From assembly GCA_018820395.1 (NCBI GenBank), contig JAHJOG010000053.1, positions 1 through 51,860 on the forward strand: DNA of 51,860 nt, given 5' to 3'. Source of the DNA: Gammaproteobacteria bacterium. Its GTDB lineage: Bacteria; Pseudomonadota; Gammaproteobacteria; Burkholderiales; Burkholderiaceae_C. The translations under genes and the position numbers were made by a program. Under the pieces are notes generated by a model, which searched no databases, had not been told where the DNA came from, and saw nothing but the letters and a program-made list of their open reading frames with translations. Below, piece after piece: positions 45,977-51,860 of the stretch. The first letter of the stretch is position 1; the number at the start of each line of letters is the position of its first letter.

Positions 45977-48028
45977 TCAGCGCCGAAGCGCTGCCTCGAC
46001 CGTGGCAGCGACGTTCTCTGCCGTGAATCCGAAGTGCTTGAACAATGCGCCGGCGGGGGCGGACTCGCCATAGGTGTCGATCCCCACCACGGCCGCCACA
46101 CCGTACTTCCACCAGCCCGAGGTCACGCCCATCTCGACCGCGATGCGCGGCACCCCGGCGGGCAGCACACGCACCTTGTATCTGGAATCCTGGCGGTCGA
46201 ACGTGGTGGTCGACGGCATCGACACCACGCGCACCGCGATGCGCTTTTCTGCCAGGAGCCGTTGCGCCTCCAACGCGAGATGCACTTCCGAACCGGTGGC
46301 GATGATGACGGCCCGCAGCTTCGAGCTCCCGCGGCCGGCGGCCAGTGGCTCGGCCAGCACGTAGGCCCCCTTGCTGATGTCGCCGAGCTCCTTTTTCGGC
46401 GAGTAGGGTAGATTTTGCCGCGATAGCAATAGCGCGGTGGGACGGTCGGCATTCTGCAAGGCGACAGCCCAGGCCACCGCAGTTTCAGCGGTGTCGCCCG
46501 GACGCCAGACGTCGAGGTTCGGGATCAGCCGCAGCGACGCCGCATGCTCGATCGACTGGTGCGTCGGCCCGTCTTCACCCAGGCCGATCGAGTCGTGCGT
46601 GAAGACGTGGATCACGCGCTTCTTCATGAGCGCAGCCATGCGGATGGCGTTGCGGCTGTAGTCGCTGAAGGTGAGGAAGGTTCCGCCGTAGGGAATGAAT
46701 CCACCGTGCAGGGCCAACCCGTTCATCACGGCGGCCATGCCGAATTCGCGTACGCCGTAGTTGATGTGGCGCCCGATTTGCCCCTCGGGAAACTGCTCGC
46801 TCGGCTCGCTGCGCACGACCGCGCTACTCGCTTCGAAGCGCAGCGGCGGTGTGCTCTTGGTGTTGGTAAGGTTGGAGCCCGTCAGGTCGGCACTGCCACC
46901 GATCAGCTCGGGCAGCGCCGCGGTGAAGGCTTCGAGCGCCAACTGCGAGGCCTTGCGCGAAGCCACCGTTTCTGCCCTGGTATGGGCGGCAACGACGGTG
47001 TCGAACGCGACCTGATGGAAATCCTTCGGCAGGTCGCCCTTCATGCGTCGCGTGAATTCGCCGGCAAGCTCGGGGAACTGCGCCTGATATGCGGCGAAAC
47101 GCTCGTCCCACTCCGCTTCGAACCGCGCGCCGGCGGCTTTGGCGTCCCAGTCCTGGTACACCTCCGGCGGCACTTCGAAAGGCGGGTAGGGCCAGTGCAG
47201 GGCTTCGCGAGTGAGCCCGATCTCGTCGGCACCGAGCGGTTCGCCGTGCGCCTTGGCGGTATTGGCCCGATTCGGGCTGCCCTTGCCGATCTGGGTCTTG
47301 CAGATGATGAGTGTGGGACGGTCCTGCACCTGCTTGGCGGCAGCGATGGCGTCGGACACGGTCTTCGCGTCCTGCCCGTCGACCGGTCCGATCACCTGCC
47401 AGCCATGGGCCTCGAAGCGCTGCGCGGTGTTGTCGATGAACCAGGGCTTGACGGCGCCGTCGATCGAGATGCCGTTGTCGTCATAGAGCGCGATGAGCTT
47501 GCCCAGCTTCCAAGCGCCGGCCAACGAAGCGGCTTCGTGGCTGATGCCTTCCATCAGGCAGCCGTCGCCGAGAAACGCATAGGTGTGGTGGTCGACGATG
47601 GTGTGACCGTCGCGATTGAATTCCGCCGCGAGCAGTTTTTCGGCAAGTGCGAAGCCGACGGCATTGGTGATGCCTTGGCCCAGTGGGCCGGTGGTGGTTT
47701 CGACGCCCGGCGTGATGCCGGTCTCGGGATGCCCGGCTGTCCGGCTGTGCAGCTGTCGGAAGCGCTTGAGTTCGTCGATCGGCAGGTCGTAGCCGGTCAG
47801 GTGCAGCACCGAGTAGATGAGCATCGACGCATGGCCGTTGGACAGCACAAAACGATCGCGGTCGAACCAGTGCGGATTGGCCGGGTTGTGACGCAGATGT
47901 TCGCCCCACAGCGCGACGGCCATGTCGGCCATGCCCATCGGTGCGCCCGGATGCCCGGAATTCGCAAGTTGAACGGCATCCATCGCCAACGCGCGAATCG
48001 CGTTGGCCATCAAGGCTTGGTTGGCCAT
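45977..48028 (-). CDS. tktA: Transketolase
   Basis: A 683-residue thiamine-diphosphate enzyme that moves two-carbon units between sugars in the pentose-phosphate and Calvin-type pathways. The N-terminal [12 protein letters not shown], the ThDP loop [18 protein letters not shown], and EDGPTHQS are complete. It is the first gene of the tkt-gap unit and is divergent from the AdoMet decarboxylase gene, about 98 bases apart. Confidence 0.96.
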   Translation of the reverse strand: MANQALMANAIRALAMDAVQLANSGHPGAPMGMADMAVALWGEHLRHNPANPHWFDRDRFVLSNGHASMLIYSVLHLTGYDLPIDELKRFRQLHSRTAGHPETGITPGVETTTGPLGQGITNAVGFALAEKLLAAEFNRDGHTIVDHHTYAFLGDGCLMEGISHEAASLAGAWKLGKLIALYDDNGISIDGAVKPWFIDNTAQRFEAHGWQVIGPVDGQDAKTVSDAIAAAKQVQDRPTLIICKTQIGKGSPNRANTAKAHGEPLGADEIGLTREALHWPYPPFEVPPEVYQDWDAKAAGARFEAEWDERFAAYQAQFPELAGEFTRRMKGDLPKDFHQVAFDTVVAAHTRAETVASRKASQLALEAFTAALPELIGGSADLTGSNLTNTKSTPPLRFEASSAVVRSEPSEQFPEGQIGRHINYGVREFGMAAVMNGLALHGGFIPYGGTFLTFSDYSRNAIRMAALMKKRVIHVFTHDSIGLGEDGPTHQSIEHAASLRLIPNLDVWRPGDTAETAVAWAVALQNADRPTALLLSRQNLPYSPKKELGDISKGAYVLAEPLAAGRGSSKLRAVIIATGSEVHLALEAQRLLAEKRIAVRVVSMPSTTTFDRQDSRYKVRVLPAGVPRIAVEMGVTSGWWKYGVAAVVGIDTYGESAPAGALFKHFGFTAENVAATVEAALRR

Positions 48029-48126
48029 GGGTTCGGCTTTCTGGGAGGGGCAGGTGGAGAGCGCTGCATTTTAGCGGCCGGCTTCCGGGCCCTCGCGCCT
48101 GCATCGGGGCTGATAGAGTCGCGGCC

Positions 48127-48522
48127 ATGCATGGCCTGCACCTCACTGCCGATCTGCGAGATTGCCGATGCGCCACGGCATGGCTCACCGACGCGGAGCA
48201 GGTCGGCAGCGCGTGCGTCGAAGCGGCCCGGACCGCGGGGCTTCATGTGGTCGGGCAACTGTTTCACGAATTTCCGGCGACACCCGAAGGCCCGGGCGGC
48301 GTGACGGCAGCGGTGCTCCTGGCGGAATCGCATCTGTGCGTGCACACCTGGCCTGAGCGGTGTTGCGTGACGCTCGATGTGTACGTCTGCAACTTCGGCG
48401 GCGATCATTCGGCCAAGGCCGCGGCCGTTCTCGAGACGCTGGAGGCGCTGTTCATGCCCGGCGCGGTGCATCGAAACGCGTTGGAGCGCGGCGAGGTGGC
48501 AGCCGCTGCCGAGTCGCGATGA
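48127..48522 (+). CDS. speD: S-adenosylmethionine decarboxylase, prokaryotic class (SpeD/SpeH-like)
   Basis: A 131-residue AdoMet decarboxylase proenzyme, which supplies aminopropyl groups for spermidine. The self-cleavage Ser is S68 in AESHL, followed by the family HTWPE (H73). The active-site Cys is C88 in VYVCNFG. The length matches the short bacterial class. The partner spermidine synthase is not next to it. Instead its stop overlaps the murU-like gene in ATGA. Confidence 0.85.
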   Translation: MHGLHLTADLRDCRCATAWLTDAEQVGSACVEAARTAGLHVVGQLFHEFPATPEGPGGVTAAVLLAESHLCVHTWPERCCVTLDVYVCNFGGDHSAKAAAVLETLEALFMPGAVHRNALERGEVAAAAESR

Positions 48523-49223
48523 GCATCAGGGCGATGATCCTTGCGGCAGGCAGAGGCCAGCGCATGCGCCCGCTGACCGATCGGGTTCCCAAGCCGCTGC
48601 TCGACGTGCGAGGCAAGCCTCTGATGGAATGGCCGCTGGATGCGCTGGCCGCCGGCGGGTTCACCGACTGCGTGATCAACACCGACTGGCTGGGCGAGCA
48701 GATCGGCCAACGGTACGCAGCGCGTCCTGGAATCAGCTTCTCGCACGAGGGGCAGGATTTCGGCGGTGCGCTGGAGACGGCGGGCGGCATCGTGCGCGCG
48801 CTGCCGATGCTGGGTGAGATCTTCTGGGTGGTTGCGGGCGATGTCTTTGCGCCCGATTTCGCTTTCACGCAGGACGCTGTTCGGCGCTTCGCGGCCAGCG
48901 GCCACCTGGCTCACTTGTGGCTGGTGGCGAATCCGGCGCACAACCTGAAGGGGGATTTCGGTCTCTCGGCAGAGGGATTGGCCCTGAACTCGGCCCCCGT
49001 CATGCACACCTTCTCGACCTACGCGCTCTATCGTGCTGCACTGTTTTCTGCGCCGTACTGCCAGATACCGTGCGGCAACCCGGCCGGCATAAAGCTGGCG
49101 CTCGCCCCGCTGCTTCGAGCGGCCATCAAAGACGCCCGAGTCGGCGCCGAGCTGTATGTCGGCGCGTGGACCGACGTAGGCACGCCCGAGAGACTTGCGG
49201 CATTGAACGATCCGCTGCGTTGA
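48519..49223 (+). CDS. murU: Nucleotidyltransferase, MurU-like (N-acetylmuramate 1-phosphate uridylyltransferase)
   Basis: A 234-residue sugar-phosphate nucleotidyltransferase. It has the loop LAAGRGQRMRPLTDRVPKPL, the GG-type block EGQDFGGALETAGGI, and GDVFAPDF for the metal. It ends with YVGAWTDVGTPERLAAL, as MurU does. In the recycling pathway this enzyme makes UDP-MurNAc. The four-base overlap with speD suggests coupled translation. Confidence 0.8.
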   Translation: MSIRAMILAAGRGQRMRPLTDRVPKPLLDVRGKPLMEWPLDALAAGGFTDCVINTDWLGEQIGQRYAARPGISFSHEGQDFGGALETAGGIVRALPMLGEIFWVVAGDVFAPDFAFTQDAVRRFAASGHLAHLWLVANPAHNLKGDFGLSAEGLALNSAPVMHTFSTYALYRAALFSAPYCQIPCGNPAGIKLALAPLLRAAIKDARVGAELYVGAWTDVGTPERLAALNDPLR

Positions 49224-49245
49224 CGGCGCGGCCTCTGCGCTTCGA

Positions 49246-50145
49246 TCAGAACGTTTTCCGCGAGCGACGCAGCGAATAGCGTTCAGCGAGCCGGTCCGTG
49301 ACGAGTTGCCAAGATCTCGTCACGTGGTCCCTCGCATTGCGTGCCTCATAGGGCGAACGGATCTCGGCGCCGCACTGCCGGGCGCGAATGCTCAGCATGC
49401 TTTCGGACAGGCAGCAACGCGCCTTCATGCGCAAGTCGTCGAAATTCTGCGCCGACAATGGGCTCACTTTGTGCCACTGTCGAGCCCACTTGAACCTGCT
49501 GCTTCGGGATGGGTCAGCGACATCCTGAATGAGCCACGCGCAGACGAAGTCGACATAGGCCGCGTCGACCGTGTCGCGAAACAAGGCGCGGGCAGGTTCG
49601 AAGCTGCCGTGGACGAGCGAATCAAGCAGCGAGTTGTCCGGCGAGAGCGACTGCAGTGACGCCCGCAGCGCGCCGTTCATGGCAAAACAGTAGGTTGCGA
49701 CCCATTCGAGCAGCGGCCCCAGTGGCGTCATCGTGCTGCGCGGGAAGTTGTTGATCTCGCCGAGCAGCCACGGCGACGCGTGGGGCACCAGGTGCTTGAT
49801 CTCATGGCCGAAGCGCCGGATGCGGCGTTCACTCCACGCGTGATGCACCGCCACGGTGTCGTTGGTGAAGATCCAGACGTCGGGCTCGGCGGCCTGCTCC
49901 ATGTATGCCGCAACACCCCGGTCCCAGCCGGAGAATTCACGATTGCTGTTGTCGCCGCCGATCTGTAGTCCGTTGGCCCAACCTGCAAGCTCAGCGGGCT
50001 GCGCGGCGCTGGCGTTGTCGACGATGATCAGGCGCGCCTGGTCTGCCGAGCCCACCAGGGTTCGCTCAAGAAGACGAAGAAACCGAAGGGATTGCTGCCT
50101 GTACTGCGGTCCGTATTCCAGGTGAACAAAACCGAAAGTTGTCAT
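49246..50145 (-). CDS. Glycosyltransferase-like protein
   Basis: A 299-residue protein with the N-terminal pattern of a GT-A glycosyltransferase: LIIVDNASAAQP, then GGDNSNREFSGWDRG and FTNDTVAV, which could be the acidic metal-binding stretch. The C-terminal half is Arg/Trp/His-rich. No transmembrane span is seen. The ATG at 50145 is used because the residues before it (50262 onward) look unlike a protein. Convergent with murU; acceptor and donor are unknown. Confidence 0.6.
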   Translation of the reverse strand: MTTFGFVHLEYGPQYRQQSLRFLRLLERTLVGSADQARLIIVDNASAAQPAELAGWANGLQIGGDNSNREFSGWDRGVAAYMEQAAEPDVWIFTNDTVAVHHAWSERRIRRFGHEIKHLVPHASPWLLGEINNFPRSTMTPLGPLLEWVATYCFAMNGALRASLQSLSPDNSLLDSLVHGSFEPARALFRDTVDAAYVDFVCAWLIQDVADPSRSSRFKWARQWHKVSPLSAQNFDDLRMKARCCLSESMLSIRARQCGAEIRSPYEARNARDHVTRSWQLVTDRLAERYSLRRSRKTF

Positions 50146-50266
50146 GGAATGATGGTGGCGGGCATAAGCGCAGTGGATGGTTCTGATGCACTCCCTGCGT
50201 CGACCGGGACCGATTGGCCGCATTATCACTGAAGCGGTTGCTTGCACCCCCGGCTGCCCCAAATGA

Positions 50267-50292
50267 AAGCGGCCCGCTAGAGCGGGCCGCTT
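50267..50292 (-). terminator. Rho-independent-type terminator downstream of the 50324 gene
   Basis: A perfect 12-base stem, AAGCGGCCCGCT and AGCGGGCCGCTT, with a two-base loop. It lies 31 bases past the stop of the leftward gene at 50324. On that strand the stem is followed by TTTCATTT, a weak T-run. Confidence 0.7.
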
Positions 50293-50323
50293 CGTCCTGT
50301 CGCTTGACTCAGTCAGTCAAGAC

Positions 50324-51860
50324 TCAAGGCACGTTGGAAGTTCGGATCTGGAAGGGTTTGCCTTCAGTGGTGAAGCTGCCTCCGAACTCGATGCCGATGC
50401 CGTTGGTGGACTGCACCGGGCAGCCTCCGGGCGGCTGGCACGACCACTGGCCGCCCCGGTCGGAGAAGAATACCGGCCCGTAGCGGTAGTTCGAGACCTT
50501 CTTGCCCGCATAGTCGACCACGCTCAGCACGTGGCCCACGTTGGAGAAGTTGTCCGCATCTTCCACTGCGATCGGGTCCACGATGCGCGAGTCCTGCAGC
50601 GTCTTCACCACGCTGCCCGAGTTGCCGTCGGCCGAGAACTTCACCCACTGGATCTTGCGGTCCCCGCGCGAGGCCACCAGCACCTGACGGTTCAGCGGCT
50701 CGAAGTTCGGATCATCCGGATCGATCTTGGAGGTCGCCAGCGACGTCGGGTTCTTGCCCACCGTCACTCGGCCCTTCTCGACCGTGTCCGCTGCGCTGAC
50801 CGCGCCGGAGGCTGCGTTGCCCAGGCCGTAGATGCGGATCGAGCCTTGCTCGGTGCCGATCCACGCGCGGTGGATGCTGCCGTACGTAGTCGTCCTCACC
50901 GCCGTGGGTCGGTCATCCAGCGTCACCGTCGAGATCACGGTGGGCGTCTGCTGAGGCTTGTTGGCAAAGGTGTAGGGCCACTGGCCGTCGGCCTGTCCGA
51001 GGTTGGTGAACTCCGTCGGGCCATTGCTGAAGTACACGTTGTTCACGTAGTCGAACAGGGGCTTCAGGTTGATGAACACCGCCTTCTTCTCCGACTTGGA
51101 GATCACCACCGCCACGCCCGCCTTGGCGTAGCGGTCGGCGTTCTGGCCCGAGCCGAAGAAGGTGTTGCGGTTGGCCTGGCTGGTCAGCGGCGAGAAGTTG
51201 CGCGCCATGCCCTGGCCGTTGCCCAGCACGGTCTTGAACTGGTCGAAGCCCGTGGTCACCGCGATCTCCGTCGGCGCGTTCATCCCGGGCAGATCGACGT
51301 AGCCCAGCAGCTTCATGAACGCGACGTTGCCGGTGTTGGGCAAGCCCGGGTACACCCCGTTCCATTCCTGCCACCAGTCATACCAACCCGAGGAGTTGTA
51401 CGGGTCGCACCCATTGCACAGCCCCGCCATCGAGATCACCGCCACCTGGCCCTTCAGCGCCGTCGTGTCCCACACCGACACCAGCGCGTATTCGCTGTTG
51501 TTGGTGACCGCGATGCCGGTGGGCACCTTGTTCGCGGGCAGCTTGACCGTGGCCTGGTTGTTGGCCGTGTTGCTGCCGGCCGTGCCGATCAGGCCGTTCT
51601 GGAAAACCACCAGCCCTTCGGCGCAGAAGCCGGCCCGCCCGCCACAGCGGCCCATCGCCACCGGACCGCCGTTGAGGAGACCGTTCTTCTTGTAGGTGGT
51701 CATGTTGTAGTTGTCGCGGCCGGCGCTGCCGTCCCACGCCGCGGCTTCCTGCCAGGGCAGTTGGGGCCGCTGTGCGAAGGTGTTGTGGTCGGTGGCAGAG
51801 ATCTGCAGGTCGCCCACGCCCACGCGCTTGGTCAGGTCGTCGGGCACGAAGCTGACGTTC
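50324..51860 (-). CDS. Large protein of unknown function, 3' part (5' end off right edge)
   Basis: At least 511 residues, open to the right edge. I do not recognise a family. Repeated motifs such as PTGIAVTNNSEYALVSV, PTEIAVTTGFDQFKTV and RQVLVASRGDRKIQWV suggest a seven-to-eight-bladed beta-propeller of the YVTN type. Cys pairs (RCGGRAGFC, LCNGCDP, SCQPPGGC) suggest disulfides, so it is likely exported, but the signal peptide would be outside the window. The terminator at 50267 follows. Confidence 0.55.
   Translation of the reverse strand, partial: NVSFVPDDLTKRVGVGDLQISATDHNTFAQRPQLPWQEAAAWDGSAGRDNYNMTTYKKNGLLNGGPVAMGRCGGRAGFCAEGLVVFQNGLIGTAGSNTANNQATVKLPANKVPTGIAVTNNSEYALVSVWDTTALKGQVAVISMAGLCNGCDPYNSSGWYDWWQEWNGVYPGLPNTGNVAFMKLLGYVDLPGMNAPTEIAVTTGFDQFKTVLGNGQGMARNFSPLTSQANRNTFFGSGQNADRYAKAGVAVVISKSEKKAVFINLKPLFDYVNNVYFSNGPTEFTNLGQADGQWPYTFANKPQQTPTVISTVTLDDRPTAVRTTTYGSIHRAWIGTEQGSIRIYGLGNAASGAVSAADTVEKGRVTVGKNPTSLATSKIDPDDPNFEPLNRQVLVASRGDRKIQWVKFSADGNSGSVVKTLQDSRIVDPIAVEDADNFSNVGHVLSVVDYAGKKVSNYRYGPVFFSDRGGQWSCQPPGGCPVQSTNGIGIEFGGSFTTEGKPFQIRTSNVP

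Overview
This window looks like chromosomal DNA of a GC-rich betaproteobacterium, most likely Burkholderiales, and Comamonadaceae (Variovorax-like) is my best guess. That placement is inference. It rests on the GC-rich third codon positions, a topoisomerase III with a C-terminal SWIB domain, a second infA next to a DEAD-box helicase, and a tktA-gapA pair. I see no tRNA, rRNA, insertion sequence, integrase or CRISPR array.

Layout. 1-8.7 kb: the start of a biotin ligase, a SET-domain protein, topB-SWIB, a tiny lipoprotein, a gamma-glutamyl hydrolase, a sugar isomerase-like TIM barrel, and an infA/dbpA translation cluster ending in a clear terminator. 8.8-15.9 kb: small stress-type proteins, a short-chain dehydrogenase, slyD, a membrane PQQ glucose dehydrogenase, a TerB-like protein and a pirin. 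15.8-27.2 kb: a full C-P lyase phosphonate locus. It has one leftward unit phnGHIJKLM, a second leftward unit phnCDE plus a PhnZ-like oxygenase, and a rightward unit phnF-DUF1045-phnN. Two near-identical 12-bp palindromes mark the promoters and are probably PhnF operators. 27.4-32.7 kb: a stand-alone FAAL-carrier-C-A-carrier megasynthase that should make an N-acyl (probably glycyl) thioester, preceded by a coupled leader ORF and followed by a heptanucleotide tandem repeat and a peroxiredoxin gene. 33.5-38.2 kb: two TetR regulators with a VOC protein and a GST, a decayed GST gene, and an aldehyde dehydrogenase.

38.3-44.5 kb is the most unusual part. It is a type I restriction-modification-like island in which HsdM looks intact, HsdS is half-size with one target-recognition domain, and HsdR keeps its helicase motifs but has lost the Asp and Lys of its nuclease site. 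Divergent from it is an uninterrupted ORF for a ComEC-like metallo-beta-lactamase-fold protein in which the main metal-ligand motifs are replaced. Together they suggest a methylation and translocation system with no working nuclease, paired with a pseudoenzyme.

44.6-51.9 kb: a quinol monooxygenase-like protein, gapA and tktA (carbon metabolism), a coupled pair for an AdoMet decarboxylase and a MurU-type nucleotidyltransferase, a glycosyltransferase-like protein, and the 3' part of a large protein of unknown function that runs off the right edge.
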